A stretch of DNA of 38,356 nt, from NCBI GenBank assembly GCA_025055115.1, contig JANWYJ010000009.1, positions 1 to 38,356 on the forward strand, read 5' to 3'. The stretch comes from Gemmata sp. GTDB lineage: Bacteria > Planctomycetota > Planctomycetia > Gemmatales > Gemmataceae. The stretch's first letter is position 1. Each line of letters opens with the position of its first letter. Shown one piece after another: positions 1 to 8,444 of this stretch. The translations under genes and the position numbers were made by a program. Below the pieces are notes generated by a model. It made no database searches. It was not told the DNA's origin and saw only the letters and a list, made by a program, of their open reading frames with translations.

Positions 1-34
1 CTCACGGTACCCGGACGCCTAGCGCATCCCACAA

Positions 35-104
35 TGTGGCATGCCATGATTGTTCGGTTGAACCGGAACTGTGGCATGCCATGATTGTTCGGTTGAACCG
101 GAAC
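35..104. repeat. Perfect 35-bp tandem duplication
   Basis: Two identical 35-bp copies abut at 35-69 and 70-104 (each begins TGTGGCATGCCATGATTG). They lie downstream of the DUF1559 gene on the minus strand. Nothing else was recognised between 105 and 179. This is the tight-tandem class of the intergenic repeats that recur in this window. Confidence 0.9.
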
Positions 105-179
105 GACGGCGAACGCTCCCAATAGCGGCGGCGTGTCTCAATAGCGAGAATGTGATGCGTGTTAGAGGGCCTGAAAGAC

Positions 180-229
180 ACAAGCCGCCCGGGATGATCC
201 GTGGCGGCTTGTCGTCGAGAAATCTCGAC
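180..229 (-). terminator. Paired hairpins after DUF1559 gene
   Basis: Downstream of the minus-strand stop at 243 there are two perfect inverted repeats: GTCGAGA/TCTCGAC at 214-229 with a 2-nt loop, and a 10-bp stem ACAAGCCGCC/GGCGGCTTGT at 180-212 with a 13-nt loop. On the minus strand the second stem is followed only by a short T-containing stretch, so this is terminator-like rather than a classical intrinsic terminator. Confidence 0.4.
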
Positions 230-242
230 TATCTTGATTGAA

Positions 243-1223
243 TTAGTCGATATTAGTGATTTCCCCACTGCTGGGTGTCATCAGGGCCAGCCAGTTGGTG
301 CTGCCGTTGCTGCTGGTGGCCGCTGCGGCCGACGCGGTCAGAATGCGAACGCTGCCATCGCCCAGAGCTACGAGGATGATATTGGCATGGGGGCTGCTGG
401 GGCGGGTGCGATCGCAGCTGCTAGGAATTCCACCGAAATTGGCGGCAATAGGAACGCCGGTGGGCAGGATGGCGGGGTCGAAGTTGGTTCCGGCGGTGTT
501 GTAGCCAAACCACGGGTTGAACCGACCGCCGCAGTTCGCCAGGCGTTCACCAAAGGCTAGCGTATTCGAGGTACCGTCGGCGATGCGTTGCCAGTTCATG
601 TTCGCGATGAACAATTGGGAGTTCCACGCATAACTGGCCAGGCCGGCCCGAGCCGATGCGGTTGTGGCGCGGCTGATGGTTGTTGCCGCGACCGGACGGA
701 TCGTCAGTTGCGCCACTTCCAGATCGACTGGCAACGCCATCAGTGCGGTGAGCAGAGCCTGCTGTTCGGCTGTGGTCATGCCGGCCCACACCGCGTCGAT
801 GGTGTGGGGGGGCGTGGGGGTGTGGCTGATCGCCGTGGGGGCGACGGCGACGGCTGACAGCAAGCTCCAGGTGATGGTCGCGACATACTCGGGGTGGCTG
901 ATGTCGGCCGGGTTGGTGAGGGTTTTGATGATCATCGGTTGCGCAGCGGCCCCCAGATTGAACACCGCATCTTGTTCCATGAACGGCAGCAATTGGAAAA
1001 ACACCCCGTTGTTGGCCGATTGATTCGGCAGCAGATTCGAGTTGGCACTGGCATAGGAATGGACCGCCAACCCCAACTGCTTGAGGTTGTTCATACTGCT
1101 GGTCCGCGCGGCGGCTTGGCGCACCTTCTGAATGGCGGGCAGTAACAGGCCAATCAGAATGGCAATGATAGCAATGACCACAAGCAACTCAATCAAGGTG
1201 AAAGCGCTACGACGACGAGGCAT
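243..1223 (-). CDS. DUF1559 prepilin-like protein
   Basis: Predicted 326-residue surface or secreted protein of the DUF1559 family, which is greatly expanded in Planctomycetes and has no settled function. The start at 1223 is preceded by GGAGG with an 8-nt gap and places the class III (type IV pilin) signal at the N terminus: MPRRR, then the cleavage motif and helix [16 protein letters not shown] at about residues 8-23. The conserved [13 protein letters not shown] block follows at about residue 45. The C terminus carries the H-x-G-type region with DGSVRIL and ends in SGEITNID, as is usual for the family. A longer in-frame ORF upstream has no ribosome site and would bury the pilin signal. A second DUF1559 gene lies upstream on the same strand, but the 373-bp gap suggests separate transcription. 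Confidence 0.9.
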   Translation of the reverse strand: MPRRRSAFTLIELLVVIAIIAILIGLLLPAIQKVRQAAARTSSMNNLKQLGLAVHSYASANSNLLPNQSANNGVFFQLLPFMEQDAVFNLGAAAQPMIIKTLTNPADISHPEYVATITWSLLSAVAVAPTAISHTPTPPHTIDAVWAGMTTAEQQALLTALMALPVDLEVAQLTIRPVAATTISRATTASARAGLASYAWNSQLFIANMNWQRIADGTSNTLAFGERLANCGGRFNPWFGYNTAGTNFDPAILPTGVPIAANFGGIPSSCDRTRPSSPHANIILVALGDGSVRILTASAAAATSSNGSTNWLALMTPSSGEITNID

Positions 1224-1596
1224 GGAACGTCCTCCAGATGAAGAGGGGGTAGGGGGGAGGGATTCCGCAGGAGCGAAGTTGACCATTTTGGGGCCAAAAC
1301 TTCACTTTTCTGCCGGACTGATCAGATCGTAGCTGAAAAGTTGTGCGTCCCACCAGTGAGAAATCTGTAACAAACCGCTGGCGGCGGTCTTTGTGAGAGC
1401 CGTTTTCCGTTTTCATCCTGCGAATGCCCGTGCGGGGTGGCTTGCGCGGGGGGCGGCGAGTGGGAAAAATTAATTCTTTTTGTCTCGCAATGGCTGGCGG
1501 GAGGTGACGTTTTCGGGGGACGGTGAACAAGACCAGCCGCGAGGGACCGCCCCTCGCGGCCGCGACGGAGTCTCGCACACTCGCGTCGTGATCGGG
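1224..1596. other. Intergenic gap between two DUF1559 genes
   Basis: No gene was recognised here. Apart from the hairpin at 1537-1559 there is an AT-rich imperfect inverted repeat near 1457-1490 (CGAG and CTCG ends around AAAAATTAATTCTTTTT). It could belong to the promoter or 5' leader of the DUF1559 gene starting at 1223. Confidence 0.5.
1537..1559 (-). terminator. Strong GC hairpin after DUF1559 gene
   Basis: Perfect 9-bp stem CCGCGAGGG/CCCTCGCGG with a 5-nt loop, 38 bp beyond the minus-strand stop at 1597. There is no T tract, so function as a terminator is inferred from position and stem strength only. Confidence 0.45.
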
Positions 1597-2709
1597 TCAG
1601 TCGAGGGTGACCACTTCTCCGCCATCGGGCGTTTGCAGGGCATAGAACGCAGTTCCACCGCTGGACGAGGGGGTAACGTTGACGGTGGGGTTTAAGGTTC
1701 GCACGCTCCCATCGGCAAATACGGTGGGCATTCCGCCGGGGTGGGGCGTTTGTGGGCTGCCCGGGGTGCAAGTCGCTTCCGTGGGCACGACCTCGAAGGG
1801 CACACCAAGATCAAACACCGGTCCATAGACTTCCATCCGGGAGTGTGTGCGGAAGTAACTGTAACCCCATGCGGTCGGCAGTTCTTGACACTGGCGGTAG
1901 CGTTCAACCAATAGGAGGGTATTCGAGGTGCCGTCGGTGTATGTGGCGTCGAGCCGGGCCCCGAAGCTGGGCAGGGCCAACGAATTGCCGGCGTAGTTGG
2001 TCAGGGCGTAGGGAATGTGGCCTCCGTTGGCATCGTCGCGGGCGGCGTCCGCGGCAGTGAGGCTGACAGCGGTCAGGCGGCTACCGGCGGGGTTGGGGAT
2101 GCTTGCGCTTTCCACGTGGGAACGGTCGGATGGGCATAGATACAGCCGGACGATAACGGTTGAACCGTCGCTGGGGATGTTGGCGGGCGAAACTTTGTGG
2201 ATGTATTCCGAGAAATCGGCATACCACACGAGAATACCCCCGGGCGTGCCAAAGGGATCGGTACCGGGTGGGTAATAGACTGCGGCGAATTTCTCGGCGG
2301 GCCAGTGATGGCCATCAGGATCGGTGTAGTCGCCAGGTATCCGATAGCCGGCCCAGCCGCCCACACGCTCACCATAAACGCCATACACAAAGCCTGCCAG
2401 CCCGCCACTGGTTTGGACATTCCCTTGCTCGATGAATGGCAGGATCGCAGCGAACAGTGTGCCGCTTTGGCCGAAGCGGTTTGCGTTGGCTATCGCCCCG
2501 GGAAAGCGGTGGTGCACATCGTGGTAGTTGTGTAACGCCAAACCGATTTGCTTGAGGTTGTTCTGGCACTTCACGCGGCACGCCGCTTCGCGGACTTTCT
2601 GGACCGCCGGCAATAGCAAGCCCACCAGAATCGCGATGATCGCGATGACAACCAACAGTTCAATGAGGGTAAAGCCCAAGCGGGCACGGACGGAGAACGG
2701 GGAAGCCAT
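1597..2709 (-). CDS. DUF1559 prepilin-like protein
   Basis: Predicted 370-residue paralogue of the gene at 243-1223. The start at 2709 has GGAG about 7 nt upstream (CTGGAGCGATC) and gives the short basic leader [12 protein letters not shown] before the type IV pilin-like motif [16 protein letters not shown]. The helix is followed by [13 protein letters not shown] and the [15 protein letters not shown] block, both family hallmarks. The middle of the protein is longer than in the neighbour (tyrosine- and glycine-rich, about residues 90-180). The C-terminal region has [11 protein letters not shown] and ends DGGEVVTLD. The upstream in-frame extension of 68 residues lacks a ribosome site. Exported and cleaved by prepilin peptidase by analogy; the role is unknown. 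Confidence 0.9.
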   Translation of the reverse strand: MASPFSVRARLGFTLIELLVVIAIIAILVGLLLPAVQKVREAACRVKCQNNLKQIGLALHNYHDVHHRFPGAIANANRFGQSGTLFAAILPFIEQGNVQTSGGLAGFVYGVYGERVGGWAGYRIPGDYTDPDGHHWPAEKFAAVYYPPGTDPFGTPGGILVWYADFSEYIHKVSPANIPSDGSTVIVRLYLCPSDRSHVESASIPNPAGSRLTAVSLTAADAARDDANGGHIPYALTNYAGNSLALPSFGARLDATYTDGTSNTLLLVERYRQCQELPTAWGYSYFRTHSRMEVYGPVFDLGVPFEVVPTEATCTPGSPQTPHPGGMPTVFADGSVRTLNPTVNVTPSSSGGTAFYALQTPDGGEVVTLD

Positions 2710-2970
2710 GATCGCTCCAGGAATGAAGGAAGGACTCCGAGAACACCGCCGGTCACGACCACCAGCGGCCAGCGACAACACCGGGGTCACGTCCGGCGAC
2801 ACAGCCGCCGGCCCTGACCCACCGCAACACCGCCCCCACAGGACAGCGACAACACATCGGCCACTTCGGGCCCCAGGCAGGATGGGACGCGACACAACGT
2901 CAGCGTCCTGCACAACAACCTAGCCCACCGACGATGAAAACCCGATGACCGAACGATGAGTTCCTGAGGA

Positions 2971-3075
2971 GTTGGTTCCCGGTGCCTTTCAGAATTCGGG
3001 ATCCGCCACGACACTGCGAGCCCAGCTGAGGACAACACGATAGTTGGTTCCTGGTGCCGTGGAGAATTCGGGATC
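2971..3075. repeat. 33-bp direct repeat pair, 72-bp period
   Basis: Copies at 2971-3003 and 3043-3075 match at 29 of 33 positions; both start GTTGGTTCC and end AGAATTCGGGATC. The 39 bp between them are unique. The pair sits in the 553-bp gap between divergent genes (DUF1559, minus, and the epimerase, plus). No gene was recognised in 2710-2970. Confidence 0.85.
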
Positions 3076-3133
3076 AGCGGGGTCAGTGGCTTGCTCTGAG
3101 GCAATCCTCTGCTATGTCATTGAGGTGAGGGAA

Positions 3134-3216
3134 CTAGAGCCTGTTTCCAAACGTCGGGTCGGTCGTCGAAAGAACGTTGCTCGCCGGCGTTTTTCGAGTT
3201 TTGGAACCACCTCTAG
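3134..3216. repeat. Imperfect palindromic element, 83 bp
   Basis: The ends CTAGAG (3134) and CTCTAG (3211-3216) form an inverted repeat that continues inward through TTTCCAAAC and GTTTTGGAA with mismatches (14 of 19 positions pair). It may be a MITE remnant or a structured leader of the epimerase gene that starts 47 bp downstream. No flanking target duplication was seen. Confidence 0.35.
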
Positions 3217-3262
3217 CCTCTGATTGACCGGGTTTTTCCCCAGCTGACATAGGACTTCCAAC

Positions 3263-4198
3263 GTGCGGACTCTCATCACCGGCGGCGCGGGCTTTATCGG
3301 CTCGCATCTGTGTGAACGCTTTTTAGCCGAAGGCCATGAGGTGATCGCGGTCGATAACATGATCACTGGTGATTTGGCCAACCTCGATCATTTACGCAAC
3401 AATCCGCGCTTCCGCTTCATCGGTCACGACATTTCCAATCCGCTGAAAGTCAAGGATAAGCTCGATAACGTGCTGCATTTCGCCAGCCCGGCCAGCCCGG
3501 TGGATTATCTCGAACACCCCATTCCCACGCTCAAAGTCGGGGCGTTGGGCACCCACAACACGCTCGGGCTGGCCAAAGCCCATGGAGCCCGCTACCTGCT
3601 GGCCAGTACCAGCGAAGTGTACGGCGACCCGCTCGAACATCCGCAAAAAGAAACATATTGGGGCAACGTCAATTGCATTGGTGTTCGGGGCGTCTACGAC
3701 GAAGCCAAACGCTACGCCGAATCGCTCACGATGGCCTACCACCGCGTCCATGGGCTGAATACCCACATCGTCCGCATCTTCAATACCTATGGAGAACGGA
3801 TGCGGCTCAACGATGGCCGGGTGCTGCCCAATTTCATGTATCAAGCTCTCATGGGCCAGCCGCTGACCGTCTACGGCGATGGTCAGCAAACCCGTAGCTT
3901 CCAATATGTCTCGGATTTGGTCGAAGGGGTGTGGCGGCTGTTGCACACCGATTTTCATGAACCGGTCAATCTGGGCAACCCGGAAGAAATCACCATTCTG
4001 GAGTTCGCCCACGAAATTTTGCGGCTCTCCGGCAGCCAAAGTGGCATCGTCTTCAAACCCTTACCCCAAGACGACCCCAAGGTCCGCCAACCCGATATTA
4101 CCCGAGCGCGGCAACTATTGGGGTGGGAGCCGGTGGTTCGCCGCGAGGAGGGATTGCGGCGGACACTGGAATATTTCAAGCGGAAATTAGGAAAATGA
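3263..4198 (+). CDS. UDP-glucuronate decarboxylase-like epimerase
   Basis: Extended short-chain dehydrogenase of 311 residues, the usual length for UDP-glucuronate decarboxylase (UDP-xylose synthase) and related NAD-dependent sugar-nucleotide epimerases. It probably makes UDP-xylose from UDP-glucuronate in the cytoplasm for envelope polysaccharide. The Rossmann motif [10 protein letters not shown] is at residues 6-15, and D31 is placed to bind the adenosine ribose. The catalytic motif is STSEVYGDP at 115-123 with Y145 and K149 forming YxxxK. The segment [16 protein letters not shown] (176-191) and the C-terminal [13 protein letters not shown] are typical of the decarboxylase branch. The start is GTG at 3263 with AGGA 8 nt upstream; there is no room for a membrane anchor, so it is the soluble bacterial form. 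It stands alone between divergent and unrelated genes. Confidence 0.85.
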   Translation: MRTLITGGAGFIGSHLCERFLAEGHEVIAVDNMITGDLANLDHLRNNPRFRFIGHDISNPLKVKDKLDNVLHFASPASPVDYLEHPIPTLKVGALGTHNTLGLAKAHGARYLLASTSEVYGDPLEHPQKETYWGNVNCIGVRGVYDEAKRYAESLTMAYHRVHGLNTHIVRIFNTYGERMRLNDGRVLPNFMYQALMGQPLTVYGDGQQTRSFQYVSDLVEGVWRLLHTDFHEPVNLGNPEEITILEFAHEILRLSGSQSGIVFKPLPQDDPKVRQPDITRARQLLGWEPVVRREEGLRRTLEYFKRKLGK

Positions 4199-4303
4199 CA
4201 CGGATTGTGAGGCGAGCTGGGCGAGGGAAAGTCCGGCGCTCGTTGAATCATCCGATTTTGCTGGCTCCCGTCGCGTTGCCGCGAAAAATTCGTCACTTCC
4301 GAC

Positions 4304-4332
4304 TTGACGCGCCCGCCGTTGTGTCATCCTAT
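4304..4332 (+). promoter_or_regulatory. Candidate sigma-70 promoter of exb operon
   Basis: TTGACG (4304-4309), a 17-bp spacer, then TCCTAT (4327-4332). This leaves a leader of about 190 nt before the ExbB start; the leader contains a small hairpin, CTGCCGGCGTGGCGGCAG, near 4373-4390. The rest of the 4199-4531 gap shows nothing recognisable. Confidence 0.45.
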
Positions 4333-4531
4333 TAGTGAGCAGGTAACTCGCCGAACGCCGGTGGTGAAAGCGGCTGCCGGCGTGGCGGCAGTTCGACTCG
4401 CTGGTCAGCGATGGTTGCGATAGTCACGCCAACAATTGGGAACTAATCGAGGGTCGGCCGCGTCCAAGTGAGAACATGTCACGAGGCGATGCCAGCGCTC
4501 GAAGTCGGTTCGCCCTTCTAGGACTGGTGGT

Positions 4532-5383
4532 ATGAGGCATTCTCCGTACCGGTATCTCCCCGCCATGCGGTTTTTGACGCAAGTCGTTATTGCGCTGGCA
4601 TTTGTGTTGTTGATCGTCAATGTGGCCCAGGCCCAAGACACGGCCCCGGATGAAACGGCCCCCGCGCGGACAAACCTGGTCGTCTTCATGCTGGAAGCCC
4701 TCGGCTGGGTGTTCGGTCCCCTGCTGTTGGCTGTTTCGGTGACCCTCTTGGCTCTGGTTGTCTTACTGGCGCTGGACCTGCGCATGATCGCCGCCATCCC
4801 TCCCGGCTTTGTGGATGAGTTCACCGATATTGTCAACAAACGGAAGTTCAAAGAGGCGTTTGATATGGCGCGCAACGACCCGTCCTTCCTCGGACAGGTT
4901 CTCACCGCGGGCATGAGCCGGTTGCAATACGGCCTCGAGGATGCCCGCGAAGCGGCGGCCAACACCCTCGAAAGCATCAAAAGCGACAAAGAACAGAAGA
5001 ATAACTACACCGCGGTGATCGCGACGCTCGGCCCGATGTTCGGGTTGGTGGGCACCGTCTACGGGATGATCAAAGCCTTCTCGGTTCTGGCAACGGCCAA
5101 GCAAGTCAATCCCGGTGAACTGGCCGACGGAATCGCCCACGCCTTGGTGGTGACGCTCTTTGGTGTCGCAATCTCAGTTCCAGCGATTTTCTTCAATGCG
5201 TTTTATCGCAACCGGATCACGCGTGTGTGTATGGATGTGGGCCACATCGCCGACGACTTGCTGACGCAGATGTACCACAACTCGAAGAAACCAGCACCAC
5301 CCATGCCGGCGGCCCCCCCGGGGGCGGCTTCTCCGGGGGCGGCCCCCACCCCGGCGCCCCCTCCCCAGCCCGGCCCTCGTTAG
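4532..5383 (+). CDS. MotA/TolQ/ExbB proton channel protein
   Basis: Predicted 283-residue inner-membrane subunit of an ExbB/TolQ-type proton channel, which uses the proton gradient to drive a periplasm-spanning partner. AGGA 8 nt upstream supports the start. An N-terminal hydrophobic segment (about 13-34, ending VAQAQ) looks like a signal peptide, which is common in planctomycete members. Next come a long membrane helix (about 48-82), a cytoplasmic loop, and the conserved pair of helices with LGPMFGLVGTVYGMI (about 167-181) and LADGIAHALVVTLFGVAISVP (about 197-217). The tail (about 250-283) is Pro/Ala-rich. It is followed by two ExbD genes on the same strand, and the gene order supports one complex with them and with the two proteins after them. 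Confidence 0.9.
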   Translation: MRHSPYRYLPAMRFLTQVVIALAFVLLIVNVAQAQDTAPDETAPARTNLVVFMLEALGWVFGPLLLAVSVTLLALVVLLALDLRMIAAIPPGFVDEFTDIVNKRKFKEAFDMARNDPSFLGQVLTAGMSRLQYGLEDAREAAANTLESIKSDKEQKNNYTAVIATLGPMFGLVGTVYGMIKAFSVLATAKQVNPGELADGIAHALVVTLFGVAISVPAIFFNAFYRNRITRVCMDVGHIADDLLTQMYHNSKKPAPPMPAAPPGAASPGAAPTPAPPPQPGPR

Positions 5384-5456
5384 GGTTCGGGCCAGGGCGC
5401 AGCGGCTACGACACCCCGGGGCGTCGTCTTCGTGAAGCTTTCGGCTGAGGAGGCGT

Positions 5457-5951
5457 ATGAGTCACGGCGCAGCTTCGTCAGACAAGTGTGAGCCGAATTT
5501 CGTCCCGTTGCTCGACCTGGTCTTGCAACTGGTGATGTTTTTCATGCTCTGCGCCAATTTCGTCATCGAGCAAACCAACGTGACGATCGAATTGCCGCAC
5601 GCAGCGGCCGCCAAAATACTCGATAAGGGCATCGAATATGCAATTTATCTGAATGTGAATAGTGAGGGGGTGGTGCTGTTGGCCCCCAGCGATCAATACA
5701 CCGATTCCCAAGGCAACGTCATCAGTACCCTGAACAACCCCGACCAGGTCGAGACATTCCTGAAGCGGCGCGCCCGCGACGACATCGCGGCGGCCGGCCC
5801 CGGCGGGGCCGACAAACCCCTCCGCTCGGTCATTATTCTGCGGGTCCACAAAAATTGCCCCTTTGAGAAAACTTATGGGATTATGAAAGCCTGCCGCCGA
5901 GCTGGTTATCACCGGGTCCAATTGCGAGCGCTGTTGGTTCAACCCGACTGA
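5457..5951 (+). CDS. ExbD/TolR family protein (first copy)
   Basis: Biopolymer-transport ExbD/TolR-type subunit of 164 residues with a single N-terminal membrane helix (about 14-37). The proton-path aspartate is in PLLDLVLQLVMFF (D20). The periplasmic domain follows, beginning TIELPHAAAA. GAGGAGG lies just upstream of the start. The periplasmic domain is more diverged than in classical ExbD, with an inserted acidic/glycine stretch at about 103-120. The gene lies 73 bp after ExbB and 32 bp before the second ExbD. Two non-identical ExbD proteins suggest a hetero-oligomeric stator. Confidence 0.88.
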   Translation: MSHGAASSDKCEPNFVPLLDLVLQLVMFFMLCANFVIEQTNVTIELPHAAAAKILDKGIEYAIYLNVNSEGVVLLAPSDQYTDSQGNVISTLNNPDQVETFLKRRARDDIAAAGPGGADKPLRSVIILRVHKNCPFEKTYGIMKACRRAGYHRVQLRALLVQPD

Positions 5952-5983
5952 CGACGGTCATCCGCGGCGAAGGGACGGCACTG

Positions 5984-6487
5984 ATGCTCACCCACAAGCG
6001 TAAAAAAGTACCCGAACACGTCGATCCCGATTTGCCCATCGTCCCCATGCTGGACATGACCTTCCAGCTGTTGGCCTTCTTCATCATGACCTTCAAACCG
6101 GCTCCCACCGAAGGGCAAATCGCCCTGGCTTTGCCCAAAGAAGAAGGGGGCGGTATCAGCAGCCCCAGCCCCATCGACGAAAACAAACCTCTCGAATACG
6201 TGGTCCGGGTGGAAGCTACCGACGACGGCCGTATCGCCAGCATGAGCTTGATCGAAAAAGGTAGCGCCGCGGCCCTGCCCAAAGACCTCAAAGCGGATGT
6301 CCAAACTTTCAGCAATGAGCTGTCGAAAATTTCCCAACAACTGACACAACAAAACAAAACAGGGAAACTGACGCTCGAAATCGACGATAAACTGGTTCAG
6401 GCGTACGTTGTGCAGCTGGTGGATCAGGCGATCCGCATTGGCTTCAGCGACATTTCGCCAGTTCCGATCGACCCGAAAAAACGCTAA
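5984..6487 (+). CDS. ExbD/TolR family protein (second copy)
   Basis: Second ExbD/TolR-type protein, 167 residues. A basic N terminus (HKRKK) precedes the helix with the key aspartate in PIVPMLDMTFQLLAFF (D24). The periplasmic domain starts at about residue 40 with the typical IALALPKEE. Its sequence differs clearly from the first ExbD, so the two are old paralogues rather than a recent duplication. A GGGACGG-like ribosome site precedes the start. It is co-directional with ExbB and the first ExbD, and the next gene begins about 310 bp later with no strong terminator between. Confidence 0.88.
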   Translation: MLTHKRKKVPEHVDPDLPIVPMLDMTFQLLAFFIMTFKPAPTEGQIALALPKEEGGGISSPSPIDENKPLEYVVRVEATDDGRIASMSLIEKGSAAALPKDLKADVQTFSNELSKISQQLTQQNKTGKLTLEIDDKLVQAYVVQLVDQAIRIGFSDISPVPIDPKKR

Positions 6488-6796
6488 TCGCTCCGTGCAG
6501 GCTCTCTGCGCCGACGATGGGGTGCGAATTCTCCTCCACTTTTCCTTGGGGAGACCAACGTCGCGAGACTCTGGCGAGAAAAAGCTGCAAATTTTGCCTC
6601 CCGGTGCCGGCCGTGGCGTCGTTGTGGCGGTAGCCGCGACATAAAGTCTGATAGGGAAAGAACATCTGTTCGATTGACCGTGAGCGAGGAGGCGGCCACA
6701 ATACACAAGGCAAGAAGGCCGTAGCGCAGAAACAGAAGCGTTTCTGAGGAACTTCCGGCGGGTGTGACTCATCTAATGAGTATTGGAGGGATGGGC

Positions 6797-8335
6797 ATGC
6801 GGAATCCCTGGCGACAGTCTGATAGCCCTTGGCGCGGCCGTGGCGTCGCGCGGGGAGCGATTGTGGGCTGTGCGCTGGGGGGGCTGATGCTGGGATGGGT
6901 TGCAGGCGTGGTCGCACAACCGCCGCTGCCCCCTCCGACGACGTTGCCCGCGCCGCCGGCGGTGGATCACAGAAGCCCCGTGCCGGCCGATGCCCCCCAC
7001 AAGCCAGCTCGCGAACGCTTCGCCATTCCCAACCCGGATCGTAACCTCTTCACCGCCATTGAAGATTTCAAACCGGTGGCTTCCGAGGCCGACAATGCCT
7101 TGGAGTATTTGGCGTGGTGCGAATTTTTGCTGCACGCCCGTCAATTCACCGCCGCCGAACTCGAAGAGGCCGGGCTGCGCAGCCTGTACGCGATTGATCT
7201 GATCAAGCCGCTGCGGGGCGTTTACCGCCAACAACTGATCCGCTTCGACGGTCGGCTGACGAGTCTGCGCCGCCTCGAAGCCCCGCAGTTTCTCACCGAC
7301 GTTCCTGAGGTGTACGAGGCCCGGTTCGTCCCGTTGGGGGAATCGCCCCTGACGCCGGTCGCCATTGTCTTTTTCGATCTGCCCGAAGCTTGGGCCGCCC
7401 TGCGCCGCCACAATTTCCGCGAATGGATGCCCGCCGACGCCTGGATTCAAGCCGCGGGCTACTATTTCAAAACCATGACCGTACCAGGTCCCAACGGCGA
7501 CATCTTCGTGCCCCTGCTGGCCGGCAAAAGCATCACCCCCCTGGCCCACGAACCGGTTGCCCCCGGCAGCGACCCTACCAAAATCGACAAAAACAAGAAA
7601 ATCTTCAGTTTCATTCGCGACAAAGTGAAGATCGCCAACCGGCCCCAACTCAACGACTTCACCAGTCCCTGGGAAGAAGCCGCCGCCTACGACCGAGTCC
7701 TTCTCCATGCCGCCCGGTTTTCGGCCGAAGAATTGGAAAAATATGCCCAAACTGGAGTCAGATACGCGGACCTGTTTTTGGACAGCTCTGCGGCCGGCTA
7801 CCGACTGGACCTGATCAAATTCGAAGGCCGGCTCATCTCGCTCCGCCGTTTTGAAACCGGCCCCGAAGTGCAGGCCGCGGGCATCACGCATTACTACGAG
7901 GGGTGGCTGATTCCCGCGGATGAATACGGCGGCTATCCGCTGTGTATTGTCTTCACAGAACCCCTGGAGGGTTTACAACCCACCGGTCGTGTCAATCAAT
8001 GGGTGACCTTCGCTGGTTATTCATTTAAGAAACTCCGCTACGAATCGGCGGAAATCGACCCTGAGAACCCCGAACGTCGGCTCGACAAATACGCCCCGTT
8101 GCTGATCGGCAAACGGCCGATTGCTCGGCGCGATCCGAGCCAAACGTCCCCCTTCACCTGGGGCGCGTTTCTGAATACCTCGGTTGTGTTTGCGGTGGTG
8201 TTAATTGCCGCTGGTGGCGGGTTGGCGTGGTGGTATCGGCGCGGGGATCGCCAGGCCAAAGCCGCGGTCAACCACGCCCGCAACCGCAACCCCTTTGAAA
8301 CCCCCGTCAGCCCTTCGGCCGACTGGCAATCATAG
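6797..8335 (+). CDS. Membrane-anchored two-domain protein, unknown
   Basis: Not assignable to a family I recognise. The start at 6797 is chosen because GGAGGG lies 6 nt upstream; in-frame GTG/ATG codons at 6764, 6776 and 6791 are less well placed. The 512-residue product has an N-terminal signal or anchor (about 15-40), a proline-rich linker, and two similar domains (roughly 70-255 and 270-440). Each domain contains a helix ending LLHARQFTAAEL or LLHAARFSAEEL, then IRFDGRLTSLRR or IKFEGRLISLRR, then an I/VVF-type strand, a Y-rich AGYxFK strand and PLLxGKxI. A C-terminal membrane helix (about 465-485) is followed by RRGDRQAK. It sits between the ExbD pair and the TonB-like protein, so a periplasmic role in that complex is likely but inferred. 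Confidence 0.8.
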   Translation: MRNPWRQSDSPWRGRGVARGAIVGCALGGLMLGWVAGVVAQPPLPPPTTLPAPPAVDHRSPVPADAPHKPARERFAIPNPDRNLFTAIEDFKPVASEADNALEYLAWCEFLLHARQFTAAELEEAGLRSLYAIDLIKPLRGVYRQQLIRFDGRLTSLRRLEAPQFLTDVPEVYEARFVPLGESPLTPVAIVFFDLPEAWAALRRHNFREWMPADAWIQAAGYYFKTMTVPGPNGDIFVPLLAGKSITPLAHEPVAPGSDPTKIDKNKKIFSFIRDKVKIANRPQLNDFTSPWEEAAAYDRVLLHAARFSAEELEKYAQTGVRYADLFLDSSAAGYRLDLIKFEGRLISLRRFETGPEVQAAGITHYYEGWLIPADEYGGYPLCIVFTEPLEGLQPTGRVNQWVTFAGYSFKKLRYESAEIDPENPERRLDKYAPLLIGKRPIARRDPSQTSPFTWGAFLNTSVVFAVVLIAAGGGLAWWYRRGDRQAKAAVNHARNRNPFETPVSPSADWQS

Positions 8336-8444
8336 CAAGACGATACCCCAAGATGGATGGGAACAACGATTTCCTGAGAATTGACCGAATCCGAATTCTC
8401 CCGCGACTATCCAATACCAAGCCCACGACCTGGAGGCGAAAAAA

